Counted from the first letter of the stretch, positions 9,901 through 23,174 are shown. The stretch: 64,000 nt of DNA from Cryptomeria japonica (GCF_030272615.1 NC_081405.1:608456677-608520676), one strand, 5' to 3'. Numbers and translations: made by a program. The notes: generated by a model from the letters alone, not told the origin.

Positions 9901-12900
9901 TTTTATTTTACATTTCTCTTAACTCCAACTTAGTGACTTATAAGAACTTAGCACAAGTTGGACCCAACAATCCCGTAGTGTAGCAACATAGGGCTCTCAT
10001 ACCAGTTGTAATGCCTATAATTTTTCTATGAAAATTTGATCTTTTTCTTAGGTGGACATAGCTTCATAAGTGTGACACTCATATCAACCTTATCAATTAT
10101 TTTAATACCTTATCTCAAAATAATTTATTGTCATGCTTAAAATTTAATAACAATTTCCATAAAAGGATAAGTCATTTATTAACGTAACTTCTTGGCGATG
10201 GTGTAACAAATGAGAAATGTTATGTGTTTATAGATTTAATAAAAAATTCTCATATTCTTATATGCCCATTAATGTTTGTGCCATGCATAGCTGCTGACTA
10301 AGGTGTATTTCATCTTGATTATATACTCCTAGTAGAACCTATTTAACTATATAGTTGGATCTCATCAAAGTTACGATAAAAGGTGCATGCATATAAATTT
10401 AAGGTCACCTGATTTTATGTAATATAACCTTTTTATTCATCAAAGATTACTTGATTGTGATTTCTTCTTACATAAGCCAACCTTATTATATTTTTACTCA
10501 ATGCTATTTTATTATAATAATAAATAACCTTTATTACCAATATATAATTATATATTACGAAATCATGTGATATAGTAATTATCGATATTCAATACCCTTA
10601 TATAGTTTCTTTAAAGTATACCAATATTCATAAAAATAAGCATAATGATTTCCATATCACCAAATCTAAAATTTACTTAATTTAGTTTCCCACTATTATT
10701 TTTCTCTACCCCTCATTAATGATATTATGGACGATAGTAAATTTATAGTAAAGTTACGTTTTATTTTTCCCTACCCCTCATTAATGAGATCATGAGAATA
10801 ATAGTCATTAAAATTATTACCTCAACCATGATCATTCGCGACCAACATTTTTGATCTTTGTGTTTTCTCTGATTTGCATTATTTGAACCAATGCCATTCC
10901 TGCACTTAGTATTCAAATAATTCATAATTTGATCCTATTTTCAGCCCCCTTGAAGACCAAATCACTAAGATCTTTTCTGCTATTTCTTTCTTAGCTACAG
11001 ATGAGAGGAGAGCCAAGGGCTAAAGTAGTCGCACAAGGGAAATTGGAGATTCTTTAATCTTTTTCTCAGTAGATATTGCTTGAATGGTTTATGGACCTTA
11101 CTGGCTTTAGTGGAGTAGCAAAACTGTGGATTGATATTTAGTAGTTGATCAAACAACTCTTTTCGTTTACATTGGATGGCCTCAACATAGTTGACTGAAC
11201 ATACTCGATTTCTGGTTGGCTGGCAACATCACATAAGGCTTCATTGTGCGTGCCTTGTGACCACATCACATGCTTCAGGTGGATCAGAGATTACTATCAT
11301 CCGCATTTATTCGGAATTATATGTATACCCTTCTTAATCTTCTGATCCAATTCTACCATTTGCCACCTTCTACATTAACCTACACGATAGAGATAGCCTT
11401 GAGAGTAAACCTCTAACTAATTCGTCCTTTCTGATATATGGCTAGCCAAACAACTAGGTTGGGACCACACAACAACAATGTCTGATATCATTATGACCTG
11501 ACTATACATAGGAGTAGGTCGATAAGTCATATAAGCAACTAATTTTCTACCAGTAATGTGTATGCAGTCAGAGGATTAGTACAGAGTTGTGTACCCTATC
11601 CAAATTCCCAATTGGTTCGCTGGTTACATAATGGTCAGCTGGGTAACATTTGACTACACAGGAAGATGGCGATACCCTGAAGGAGAATAGCTTCTGATCA
11701 TAGCTCACACGATACTTAAGCTATCTTAATTGATCGCTTAATTACTTGTTCTCTTGTGCAAGTCTAATTCGACTACGCTAACTGACACATAATATACACA
11801 CCCAGTTGATTTATGTGCCGATTAGAAAAAACAGTCAAGAGCATTCAATCCTGAACACTAAACTATAACACTTGGCTTTATTGGTTAGGAGATTTAAGTG
11901 AAAAGAAGTGAAGGGATTTGATCGTAGAATTCTGTTCTGTCCTGCTTACACAATAGACAAGTCCACTGGAAATCGGTTTGTTAGAGACTACTGCAACTTT
12001 GATCTATTCTACACGTTTCCAATATATAGATGCTACAAGCACAGTAGAGTATCTTATAATGGTAGTGAGACATCGTATAAGGGTGTGACTGTTCGACGAT
12101 CCTTTATTGATGCAATTGCTTTCTGCACGTACCCGTTTGGTTTATAGCAGAATTTGTGCATGCTACGTAAGAAGTTTAAGCAAACTACTCGTAGAAGGAA
12201 AGCAGAGTAATAAATACAATCCTCAACCGCATTTGCACGTCCCAATGGGAATAGTCGTGTTGATACCTCAAATATTATAATCTCAACTAAGTTAGACTGT
12301 CTTCCAAACAATTTAATTTTCTTCACAGTCACGCCTTCTCAGGTTATAGTATGTAAGAAGGGACTGTAACCATATTCCAGAGAGATGATTGGTACAATAG
12401 AATGATCATCAACAACGTGGATCATAGCAGTGTATGATCCCTTAGGTTGCAAATACACTAAAATGTCTAGATATTATTTTAAATAGACAAGAAATCTGCT
12501 ATGCATTGTGAGATTTGTAAGACAGAAGCAACTGTGGAAGGGGGACAAAGTAGACAATTATAGAAAATCACTTATGCTAAAGCTGACAGGGTATTAGTGA
12601 CCACCACCATTTACTTTTGACCGCCTCATAGTGAGTGGCTTGAGAAAAAAAGTTCACGCTTTCCTTTATGAAATGTCTAAATTGACCGCCCGATTTTCGC
12701 AATTGTTCAACTCAATTTTATTGGCTATTACAAGGTCACATAACTTGTTTAATACATTTACCAGCGTTGCTAGGCACTGCTTGGTTTGGGATTAATTCTG
12801 TCATGCCAGTTTTAGTTCTTTTTCGTCTACTAGCAATTAGGTATGCATGGTTCGACTTGTTAAACGACAGCTTTATATTATTACTAGTTTAGAGACATGG

Positions 12901-14059
12901 CTCAAAGAGCCGGAGATGACGCCCTGCTAGTAGAATGGAGAGTTTGTCCAAGAAAAAGTCAGTTATTTTAGTCTTGTTTTTGACTCGAGTCTCACATGAT
13001 GGACAGTGTGGAAGGAAAATAGAGTAATACATTTCACTCTATGCTTCATAAATAGATTTGAATAAACTTTTTATTGCACAAGGTTAAGCAGACAATACAG
13101 GAGTAATTTGTTCAACACAACTATAAAATGTTTTCTGAATATATGTATATTGACAGAACGTTTAATATTTATTTGCCCAAGCATATTTGTGCGCTGATAA
13201 GATTTACAGTGCTTTAAAGGGACGGAGAGAGAGGTTGTAGTCTTCCTTAAGCATTTATCCATGTCTTTTTCTTTTACTCTAATATCCTCCTTTCTTTTAA
13301 ACATATCTGTGAAGCCTCCTGAGAACTTGTTATTTCAATCACCTGTATTGTTTAAATATGACTGAATTTTTTTTGCGATTTTGCTACACATATTTGCTGC
13401 TCCCTTATCCCACAAACTCTACAGATTTGAAATTTTATACTAAATCATATTAAAATTCTACCAGTATATTCATGCATGAAATCAAGTATGGTGTAGTACA
13501 TTTATAACATTTTTTATGTTTGTTATATTGTTTTCGCATACTTTAGAATGGCTCCATATGTGTTTCAAAAAATTTTATTAAAAAAAAAATTGCACATATC
13601 AAGTAAAAGAAAAAGAGTATACAATACATAGTAGATGATTGGTAGACGCACCTCCAAGCCTAAAAGTGAAAATATAGGCTGGCTAGGGAGGAGTATCACA
13701 GTATCATTACAATTGAAAGCTGTAGATTTGAAAATGAGAAAATACTATCCATTTCTAAGAATAGAAAGCACATGCTCTTCTGTGATCAAATTAAACATCT
13801 TACAAAAAGACGCATCATAATCTTTCGCTATATTTGCTAGCTGGGAATGGACTCTTGATAATTCTGACTGGAGCTCTGAATTATTGTTGTGATTCTCGAC
13901 CTAGGTTAACCAGCACACTCGGAGCATTGGCCACTCAGAGTGGCTGGCTTGGCCGTTACTGCTCACCGTTTCCGTTCTCGTTAATCCCGCGCAAAGTTTA
14001 AAATTTTCACACTCTTTTCTCCAGCTCGTAAGTTTTCTAACTGCAATAAACAACATGAC
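9901..14059. other. Non-coding DNA; decayed duplication; unassigned 11.0-12.95 kb
   Basis: No recognised gene. CTACCCCTCATTAATGA occurs twice (about 10707 and 10770) within a decayed duplication of roughly 60 bases. From about 11000 to 12950 the composition is less AT-rich and more even than the flanks, as in old coding or LTR sequence. Translating all of it I found no known motif. A 79-codon frame at 11908-12147 has no family features. 13000-14059 is AT-rich and featureless. Confidence 0.4.
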
Positions 14060-14485
14060 CAGTTTGCATTTGCAGGCGGCCTGTGCCAAAATGGGAGCTT
14101 TCGAACTGAGAATGTATGCCCATCATAACTGGTGAAATGTGGAAGCATAGACAAGGAACGTGATTTTTCATACAGGATACCTCAAAGAAATCATGTGGGC
14201 TCGTTGAATGATACAATTGCAGGACATGGACAAAATGCAATTCAGAGGTGTAAAACAGAACTCCGCATTCTTTGGCAGCATCCTCCCTACCTGTGCCAAC
14301 ATGAGAGCTTTGGAACCGGTCATGGACATCCATCACAGCAGGAAGGAAAGGATTTTCCAGATGTTATAGCTGCAACTGCCCTGGTAATCATGGAAGCACA
14401 GACAAGGCATGTGAACTGTTTGACAGAATGCTTCCAAGAATTGTTTACAGAATGCCATGATCGCCGGATATGCATAATTCAGAAG
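14060..14485 (+). pseudogene. Pentatricopeptide repeat (PPR) gene fragment
   Basis: Plus-strand translation over two or three frames gives PPR repeat wording. CAGGCGGCCTGTGCCAAAAT reads as the ACAKMGA motif of a P/L-type repeat. KCGSIDK, R-(I/M)-PQRN, D-x-IAG and GQN follow (14134-14230), and then the SILP-x-CAN-M-x-ALE counterpart at 14272-14310. The next repeat can be read as GKDFPDVIAATALV, KHRQGM, FDRMP-like and NAMIAGYA fragments up to about 14475. Plant PLS-class PPR proteins bind organellar RNA one base per repeat. Frameshifts, stops and an internal deletion between ACAKMGA and KCGSIDK make this non-functional. No start, E or DYW domain is seen. It may be a retrocopy or a fragment carried by a transposon. 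Confidence 0.75.
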
Positions 14486-17189
14486 CACAAACACTACACT
14501 GTCTAATAGAAACTACACTGCCTCAAAGCGCTTTGCCAGGAATTTAAAATTCATCATACCCATGGACATAAATTGTGCAAAAGTAATTGAGTCAATATTC
14601 GTCTTGTTTGTGCATAATTAAATTAATACTGCATGTATCTAGGTAATTATTTACTAGCCATCTCTTATAAATATAATGGTAACTTATGTTTTGATTACTT
14701 AATTATAAGTTTTAAAAGTTTTATATTATTTTTCTATTTCTTTTTTTTAATATGTAGGAAGTGAATGTAGTGAAAAGTGTTAGTATTTTTTTTTTTTTTG
14801 TGATAGTCAATGTAATCAAAATGAGAAATATTTTATATGAATTTGACTTAATCTATAAATTAATTCATGGTCTTAAGATAGCCAAAGTTATGACAAAACA
14901 AGAATTCCATATAGGTTTTTTAGGGATATTTATGAACAAAACTCAATTAGATGTAGTCTTGAAATTTGATCCAAGTAATACTCATACACATATTTAAAAT
15001 ATGCTCAAGGAATATTGGACAACAAAGTTATAATCCTATCAAACTCAATGTTATATTTAATTTAATTTTTATTGAATTCACTAAATGCAACTATATCTAA
15101 AGAGTAACCAATTCATATGGTTTCTTCAACTTTGAATATCATATATAAACTCAGCAATTTTGTGGCATAAATACGATAATACACCAAAGTGTACATATAA
15201 ATGAACCATAATAAACTTCATTCATCCCATAGGAGGCACCCCTCCCAAAGCAACAAGGTAATAATTCTAGAGATATTGAGAGAATAAGGTATAGAAGCAT
15301 ACCAAAATTTATTTAAAACCTATTGAACAAGCTAGATGAGGAAAAGTTTCAATTCTCTTTAGATATCTCTTAAAGAGAAGAAAAAAGATGAACAAATCAA
15401 CATCGATTATGGTAAAAAACATGTAACAAAATATGGAATTACTACAAGAAAGGTTTGGACCAAAAGAACTCTAATGAGGATGTTCTGACAATTCTACTAG
15501 ACACTTAATTAGTTTTTTAGTATTTTATATCACACTTCATTGTGATTAGGATGCCGTACTTAAACACTATGTGAGATCAATGGATTGAATTAATGGTTTG
15601 AGTTCACCTCTACACCATCAATTGACATCCATTGTTGCAATTGTGTCTCTTTATTTTTGGTCATAAGAACATGTTTTCAACAAATTAAATGTTCACTTTA
15701 CAATTCACAAAAGTATATTTAGAGAACTTAAATTGACACATCATCATTTCAACTCATCACTTGTCATTTTCTTCCTAATTAGATTAGTCATTTATATTTT
15801 ATTAATTATGCTATTTTATTTCTATAATTAATTAACACAAAATTAATTATTATTTATTCCTATTTCTAGTGTGTAATCCAGTTAATCATCCTTTTTCTAT
15901 AGTCTCCCTTAGATAAATGAATTTGCATCTCACCCCATCTAAAAAATCAATAAACACTAGAATATTTAATTAGTTTGTAGCCTATTTTGTGCTCTTGTTA
16001 TTAAGCACCTAAGAAAAATAATTAAGATCCCTAATCCTTTGCACATACCTAATAGTAATTATTCAAATATTTATGTTCTCAATTCCTCAAGTAGGTACAT
16101 ATGTCATATCACTTGTACACTCATAGTACTTGAGGCATGACAGATATTTTCATATCCCTCAAAAAAATTAGTTTTTAGATCCTTACAATCCATTCTATCC
16201 AAGACACATGTCACTCACCCTTGATTCCTCTTGAATCATGCAGACTCCCTTAGTTCCTCCATTACAAACATGATACTTTTTCTCTTCTTATGCTCCCAAT
16301 CCTCTCAAGCCATGAGATCCTTTGGTCTCTCTAGCTCATCTTGGCCCTCTGTTTTCTCTTACAAAAAATCTATAAATTTGATGCAAACCAAGCTATTTGA
16401 ACATAAATATTGGATGTTACATATTGTTGTTTTGTCATTGAAGCATGTAATATTATAGTCTATCTAATCTAAATCCTTGGATATGAATATCATAGCTTGG
16501 TGAATTGCGCTTGGGTAAAAATATTTTGTATGCTTTCATTATATTAATTTTATTTTGTTGTAACTAAATTGTGTGTCCATATGAACTATATTGGTAACTT
16601 ATTGCTTTAATTAGTCTATGTATACTCACATTTTTGTGTATATAGCATGTATAATCTTTATCCTAAAGATGGGCAAATAGTTTAGCATAAAAACTAATGG
16701 AATCTATCACACACACACACAAAATCATTTCTTCTCTGATTTCAAGTGAACACACTAATATGTACCCTAATATTAATCTTTATTATTTGGGTGACAAATC
16801 TCCCCTCTATTTGACATCACATGTTGTTGATAGGTGAATTCAATGTCTCATTAGCACTCATCGTGAATGTAAAAACTATAAAAATGAGCTTGATTTCTTT
16901 TATGATATGGTGTTGTTATTTAAACCTTCAATATTATATAATTTGAAAGGGTCTTTCAATGACATAATCTACATGTTCTCTAGCCTACAAAATTTAATAG
17001 TTTTCCTTAGATGTAGCTAATAGACATAAGATGTAACCAATAACTAGAATCTAAACTTGGTATTTGATTTCTAAATTATTAAAAAAATTATAACCAATCA
17101 ATATTATAAATTATTTACCTATTAATAGGATTTATGGAGTTGAATCTTTTGTTCTATGAGCACAAGCAATTCACCACCCTCCACCACCT
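14486..17189. other. AT-rich non-coding DNA, nothing recognised
   Basis: No coding motif on either strand. It includes a 14-base T run (about 14789) and a short CA repeat near 16709-16720. The small open frames at 14761-14997 and 16231-16458 show no family motif. Confidence 0.5.
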
Positions 17190-17610
17190 ATATGGATGAA
17201 GCTTAATTTTGATGGAGCCTCATGAGGAAATGTGGGACCTTTGGGAGCTAGTTGTTTTCATTGAGATCCTCAAGGAAAATTTATTTTTACTTCCTCCTTT
17301 TTATTAGTTATGAGAACTAATAACAAGGTAGAGTTTTAGGTTCTCCTCCATAGGCTTAAACTCTTCCAGGCCCAACAAGTCACCCACCTACAAATAGAAG
17401 GGAATTCCCTCATGGTGATTAATGTAGTACAAAAATATTCTACCCCCATTTGGTGGTTTTAGGCTTTCTAGGGTGAAATCATTCTCGCCCTTGCTCACAT
17501 TCCCAACTATATAGAAAATCATGTCCACTGTGAAGCCAAATCAAAGGTTGATGGCCTTTCTAACCATGTGGAATATGATGTTGCTTCCTTTTCCTTAGTA
17601 CCTTTAATTT
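17190..17610 (+). pseudogene. RNase H domain remnant (LINE type, RVT_3)
   Basis: A single frame with several stops reads WMKLNFDGAS, GN-x-G-x-LGA, DPQGKFIFT, a Glu helix (NKVEF) and LKLFQAQQVTHLQIEGNSLM. VINVVQK, an APNYI-like segment and a final HCEAKSKVDGLSN (about 17520-17560) follow. This is the order of the plant RVT_3 RNase H that ends many LINE pol proteins: catalytic Asp in NFDGA, Glu in the next helix, Asp in the EGDS position (here EGNS) and the C-terminal EAN-x-xAD. The second catalytic Asp is Asn here. No reverse transcriptase lies directly upstream, so it is an orphan fragment. Confidence 0.65.
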
Positions 17611-17769
17611 AGTTAGAAAATATAGTGGTGTTGTACCTAGCCATCAACTTTCATATCTTCAAATTTTGTACGAGTTTTATAGTCCTTTCCAATGTTGGAG
17701 CATGAATCTCCTCCCCTTCATCTTTTAAATTAGTTACATCACCATAAATTAGGTTTCCTCCTTTGATAC

Positions 17770-18240
17770 CAAGTAGTAACTGACGGAACCATGTAAGGGA
17801 TTCCTAGGTCAGCTAGGTGTGGGGGAGTGATTAGGGATGAGAATGGCAGGTTCATTTTCAGTGGTGGAATTCCCCTTGGGTAACCAAAATAACCACCTTG
17901 TTGAAGCTGTTGGGGCGTATCAGACCTTACTTCTTCCCCGTCAAATTAATGCTAAAAGAGTTTGTTTTGAAGGGGATTTGAACAATATCATCCAGTGTCT
18001 TAAGGGGGACAATAAGGCTTCTTGGACTATTCAGCATTGGATTAATTTATCAAACTAAATAATCCTTTCTTTTGATGAATTTTTTATTTACCATGATTTT
18101 AGGGAATCCAACATGGTGGAAAACGTCTTTGCCAACAAGTTGGTGAAATCTAAGGGGAGGATGACATGGTTAGAAGATAGCTTGGAGCACAATGTCAATG
18201 TCTTGTTTGGATATGATAGATCACATGGGATATGTGGAGG
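17770..18240 (+). pseudogene. Second RNase H domain remnant (RVT_3)
   Basis: It starts TDGTM-x-GIPRSARCGGVIRDENGRFIF (two frames), then EFPLGNQNNHLVEAVGAYQT, then VCFEGDLNNIIQCLKG and SWTIQHWIN, and ends with a RESNMVENVFAN segment equivalent to the EAN-x-xAD motif (about 18105-18135). Three of the catalytic acids are visible (TDGT, VEAVGA, FEGD). A frameshift joins the first two segments and a stop interrupts it at 18056-18058. It differs clearly from the domain at 17190-17610, so the two come from different LINE families and are not a duplication. Confidence 0.65.
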
Positions 18241-18559
18241 TATCCCGTCACATTGCTAATTTCAATAATGGGTAGATCCATTTTTACTATTCATGGTCCC
18301 AATCATCGCAAGCCTAGAGGCAAATTGATTCATTATTTCTTGCATGATTTCTGGGTTTCATGTGAGATCATTTGGTTGTTAACCTACCTGTACAATCTAC
18401 TTAACCACTTTGTTCTTGAGGACTTTGTTTGGCTTTTACCCTTTATAATTTCCCACTTTGTTATTGAGGACTCTACTAATGTTAAGTGGGAGGAGAAAGG
18501 CACCATGCTAAACCTGTGGACTGTGAAGGGCTAAGGGCCAACCAGAGCATATCGAGATT

Positions 18560-19840
18560 TTTTTAGAAGGGGGATTTTATGCCCTACATTGAGAAGCTGC
18601 ATGGATGGGATCCAAAAGCGACTAAATTTTTTGCCAAAGGATGTAATGACGACAAAAATAATCTATTTGGGAGGACTATGGTGGTTGATGAGAACTTAAT
18701 TATAGATATTACTGGTCTTCCTACTCAGAGTCTCAAGCTTTACAAAGAGAAAATATTCCAACCCAGTGGTGAGAAAATTCCCTAAAACCAAAAAAGAGAG
18801 GAAGTTGTTTGTTAAGAAAAATAAGTTTCTATGTTGCTATGATGTAGATACGATCAAGCCGATATGGAGGGTGTTGAAGGTGATTATGGAATACATCATC
18901 ATGGATGGCTGATACTTGAGGGTTTTTTAGCATCAATTCATCCTTCTAAATCATTTCACACACTAGGTTACAGTTTCCTTTCCTTTCTATCTCCTATCTT
19001 CTCTCAACACTAGTATTTTGAGCATAAAGATAACCTGAGTGTTAATCCTATTCTTTGTGAGGGTTTACTGGTCTTGATTTATGAGCATTTTAAAGCCAAT
19101 TATGTCAAGCCCAACTCCCCCCTTATTTCCATTTCGCAGGATGTGGAGTTAGAAACCCATAGTTCCAATGAGGCTTATTGGAACACATACATGGAGGATG
19201 ATTGCTTTCTCCTTTCAGAGAAAAGAAAAAAATGGAACTAATTCTATCAATCCCTCACCTCTTGGGAAGGGGAAGGTTAAGGAATCGAAGATTTCCCTCC
19301 CTTCTATCCCTGGAACTAAAGAAGCCAATAAGAAGTCTAAGGGTCACCCTCTGTCAAAGGGTAAAGCTCTTGACTCTAAGACTCCCTCACTTTATAATGC
19401 TAACCATGTCTCCCAGTCTCCCTTGTGCTCGTTCATTTCTTACCCATCGATGAACAAGGAGAATAGACCTCATTTTCCTTTCAACCTGAAACTCGATTCT
19501 CTCCTCTTGAATTTGGACAAGGAGTTCCACACTAATATTTTGGCCATTATAAGAAATGGGGTGGTCAGTTCTTTCTGGATTACGAAGTGGGCATTCCATG
19601 AGATTAAGAACCTCAACATAAAACAAAGGGCTATTAGCAACAAAGTGAAAATGCTAGAAACTGGTGGTGAGGGCTCTCGTTGCAGACAGGGCACTAAACA
19701 TAGTGAGCTCTGGACTGAGGAAGAATTTTTTTGAATTATAGATTGCGTCACTAAAACCATTGAAGCTTTGGATAATCTTAGAAAAGACTATGAGAACAAG
19801 ATTGCAGCCTTTGAGAAAAAATTTAAAGGTATTTAAGAGC
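18560..19840 (+). pseudogene. Eroded accessory ORF of a retroelement
   Basis: The segment at 18579-18785 reads GWDPKATKFFAKG, NNLFGRTMVVDENLIIDITG and LPTQSLKLYKEKI. The I-x-x-ITGLP pattern is like the helical core of plant mobile or transposon-associated domains (inference from pattern only). Frame changes then give a poorly preserved helical part (FLLLNHF-like, SFPFYLLSSLNTSI, about 18930-19020) and GLLVLIYEHFKANYV (19060-19110). A Lys/Ser/Pro-rich linker covers 19255-19400, and a C-terminal helix ends KTIEALDNLRKDYENKIAAF near 19830. No protease, integrase or RT motif is present. The layout (globular part, basic linker, coiled coil) parallels the second ORF of the 43.6-52.4 kb element, though the sequences are not alignable by eye beyond the ITG motif. 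Confidence 0.4.
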
Positions 19841-20479
19841 AACAGTTCATTATCAAAATTTTCTTGTCTTTGTATTGTGAATGGATGATATTGTGAAGCT
19901 CACAGGGTTTGTTTAAAGATCTTTCAATATTATTTCATTTAAGAATTGTCAAGGCAAGAAGTTTCTATGCATTGTTAAACCCCAAGTTTTAAAAGCTTTC
20001 ACCCTTTACAAGAAGCTATACATGTAGAAAACCAAGCCATCATTCCCCTATGGAAGACCTCTCAATATTTTTCTCCACCTCAATAAATCCCCAAATATTA
20101 TAAAAATCCTTTTGAAAATAAGCATTCATGTCCTAGCATCATTTGCCTTTGTCCAGGAGGTCCTATTATATATCAAAAGAGCTAGTTTGTTGAAAAACTG
20201 AAAGAATTTTCTAAGGTAGAAACAAAGTTATCTGTTGTCAATACACCTACAAATGATGTAGAAATAGAAGAATCATATTTATTGCAAGAAAATGATAAGT
20301 ATGATGATCTAGAACAGTATTTTAAAGAGCAAGGAAAAAGTGTTCATGGTGAGTTTTCAATTGTTTTAAGAAAAGGACTTTTCTTTGAGGCCAATCCAAC
20401 TATCATTCCTACTGATTTTATGTTTGTTGTTGAACCTTTTAGTCTTCATCTTGTGATAGAAATGGCATTTGATAGAATG
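19841..20479. other. Non-coding DNA, nothing recognised
   Basis: A 71-codon frame at 20282-20497 (QENDKYDDLEQYFKEQGKSV) matches no family I know. Nothing else stands out. Confidence 0.4.
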
Positions 20480-21880
20480 ATTGGGAAGAAAAGTTAGGCA
20501 TTCTTCCACTGTAATTTCATAATGTATAATCTTCCATGCTAGAAAATAAGCTTTTTCCTCAGCCTTACATTTCCACACTATAGAACTCAACTTAAACCAT
20601 TTGGATTCAGGCCAATTCAAACTCTGTTTAAGTTTTATTCTTGGCTAGATTTGGATTTGAGTGAGGATTTTAAGGTAAATTAGTTTATGTGGGAAATTCT
20701 CAATATTATACTAGCCCAAACACAATCTCCAATCTTTGAATAAGTTGCATAGAACGAGAGTAGAAAGTTTAGGTTGTAAATCAAAAGGAACACTATCTTG
20801 CACCTTTTGAATATAATTGACAAGAGATTTGGACAATTTATAGTCATTCTTGAGGTGTACATCATTTCTTCAAGCTAAGGATGTGAACCCCCATAAGTCC
20901 CTGAATTCTATAATGCCTTTTTTGAATAGGAGTATGCTATGCAATTGAGAATTAGTAGGTAGAGGTTCCTCTTGTAAATCTATCAATCTATTCAAGGAAA
21001 TAGATGAAGTAAAAAAATTCAAGCCATGACTAAGATCTTGTTCTTTCTATTCAAGAAGAGGAGACACTAGTTGTTAGGCTTTCCATATGCAGCTTAGAAA
21101 TTGACTATAGGCTTGAGGTTTGAAGAATTTATCCATGGGGATTTTATCCTTCCATCCAACCTCTTTCCATGCATTATTGCCTTTCACAATGGGAATTATA
21201 TATTTAATAAGAGACTTCCATTGAGTGATTTTGTGAAGACATCTAGTGATCTATTTAGAAATGGGACATATCCCTTGTGTAAGGGGTTCAATCATGCCTA
21301 AATTTCCTTTATTTTTTGGTTGAATACAATAAATCCATGAAGAAACTAGTTGCCCTTTCTTTTTATTTTATTTAACCAATAGAAACCCTTTATTTAATTG
21401 AGTTAGTTAATTATAATAGTTTTTAGAAGGAAGCCAACATGATGATATGTAAACATGACTTGCAATGAGAATTTTGTTGGTAATTTAGACACATCCAACC
21501 ATAGAGAGAAACTTTTTAGACCAAAATTGAAGCTTTATTTTTAGTTTGTTAATGAACCACCTCCACATTTAATATTGGGAAGCTCCCATCCCAAAGGAGA
21601 TGCCAAGATATCTTGAAATTATACCATGGTTGTTGAAAGTACAATGTTGGGGAACCCAAGAAGGTGGTTGATCAGCTAAAGTCATCTCAAATTTAGTTTT
21701 ATTATAAGAATATTGAGAGCTTCTTGGTTAATAGATTTGTCACTTCAATTAATACTCCTTGGACAACATAAATGACAACCTGACCAACAGTTGAGTCTCT
21801 TGCAATGATAGTTGCAAGTGCTCTCTGTTTGTTTTACAAGGAGCACCTACCTTTGAATGATATGCAACAAATGAAAACAT
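20480..21880 (-). pseudogene. LINE reverse transcriptase C-terminal half
   Basis: Minus strand, 21720 down to 20480, reads the 3' part of a plant non-LTR RT over linked frames. The part after the catalytic core comes first (SWVPQHCTF, GIISRYLGISFGMG, WRWFINKLKIKLQFWSKKF, MVGCV-x-ITNKILIASH). The thumb follows (KGFLLVK, NNAWKEVGWK), then a long spacer, and then the zf-RVT region (WFKLSSIVWKCKAEEKAYFL, AWKIIHYEITVEECLTFLPN) with HSIKCHFYHKMK at the end. LINEs insert by target-primed reverse transcription. The FADD-bearing palm would lie above 21800 and is missing, because the copia element starts at 21892. Stops and frameshifts are many. The order and the YLGI and zf-RVT wording make the call firm. 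Confidence 0.75.
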
Positions 21881-21891
21881 AGGGTATGCTT

Positions 21892-23118
21892 TGTTGAAAA
21901 TTGGAGGAATTCATTATGTGTTGCATTGATTTTTTTTCATTGATGGCAACACTGACTCTTTTGGATGTTTGCCAGTTCCTGGTAGGTTCTGATAGAGTGG
22001 TTGGATTATGATATTGATTCGGTATGCTTCAGTTTGTGGAATTGGTTTGGATATGTCATTCATGCTATTCAAATGTGTATCATGATCAGTTGGTTCAGGA
22101 TTTGATTACTCAAGAGCTATCATTTGTTCTAGTAAGCCTTTTGGTGACCAGTAAGGGTTCTATCAGCAGAGCTTTGTTGAAGATATTTTGATGCATGTGA
22201 TAAGTGGTGTTGTCGTGGCTTCTAGATGGCTTTCGAGATACTAGTGGTTATCTTGTTCATATTCTTATTGATCGGTGGTGTTGGATTTGGGTCCGGACCT
22301 AATGCTATCTTGTTCAGCTAGGTTATGGACTGGTTTATATAACGTGTTGGTGGATGATCCCGATGCATTTCCAGTTGGATCTATTGATTGGATTATGTTG
22401 TTTCGGTCTTAGGATGACTTGGTTGATCATTGGATTGTGGGTTTATGTTATGAATATATTATATTATCTTTTAGGTGGTCGAGCTAATTGTTTAGGTCTC
22501 GGGTTGGTATAAATATGATGTAAGATCTCTTTGTAGATCATGGTATATGGGTTTTTGGGATATAGGTTTATCTCTGTGCAAATAAGGTTGTAATCATATG
22601 TAGAGGTTTTGGTCGATCATAGGTGATTGAATTGTATTGGTGAAAGAGGTTTAAGATCTCTTGTATTGAGCTTAACTAGAACTATATTTAGGCATAGGAG
22701 ATGTTATTCTTGCAATTCATTCTTCTTTCCAGATTGTAGTTTGGATTTATTTTGTATTCAGTGAGGCTCCCTTTGTGATGAGAAGTGTACTCTACCTTGT
22801 TGGCCTTCTTGCATGTGTAGGCCCCTCTTTATGTAATTGTATGCTTACTGTAGAAATATTATCTGACTGTGGGTAGGCTTCCCATTGTGGTTTTTCCCGT
22901 TACCAGGTTTTCCACATACAAATATTTGTGTTATCTCTTGTGGATGGTTGGTAAATGTTCTGAGGATTATATTTGTGCTTAATTTTTATATCTTGTATTC
23001 CAATATTTGGTTTGTGTATTCCGACAATAAGGTTTTAATGCTTAAATTTCTATAATATGTTAACAATCGATTCACCCCCCCATCTAAGTTGTTCACCAGC
23101 TATTTGAGTTGTCTAACA
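21892..23118 (+). repeat. 5' LTR of copia element
   Basis: 1227 bp, TGTTGAAAATTGG to TTGTCTAACA, bounded on the right by the primer site. Its start matches 27753-27815. Confidence 0.85.
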
Positions 23119-23120
23119 AT

Positions 23121-23132
23121 TGGTATCAGAGC
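23121..23132 (+). promoter_or_regulatory. Primer binding site, tRNA-iMet
   Basis: TGGTATCAGAGC, a perfect match to the usual copia site, two bases after the LTR end. Confidence 0.9.
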
Positions 23133-23174
23133 TTGGTCCTCTCTACAAAATATTAACCACTTGAGGAAGATCCT

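Noticed and set aside
15436-15450. TACTACAAGAAAGG resembling a CACTA terminus
   Set aside because: The leading C is missing, no partner terminus or subterminal repeats are nearby; likely chance in AT-rich DNA.
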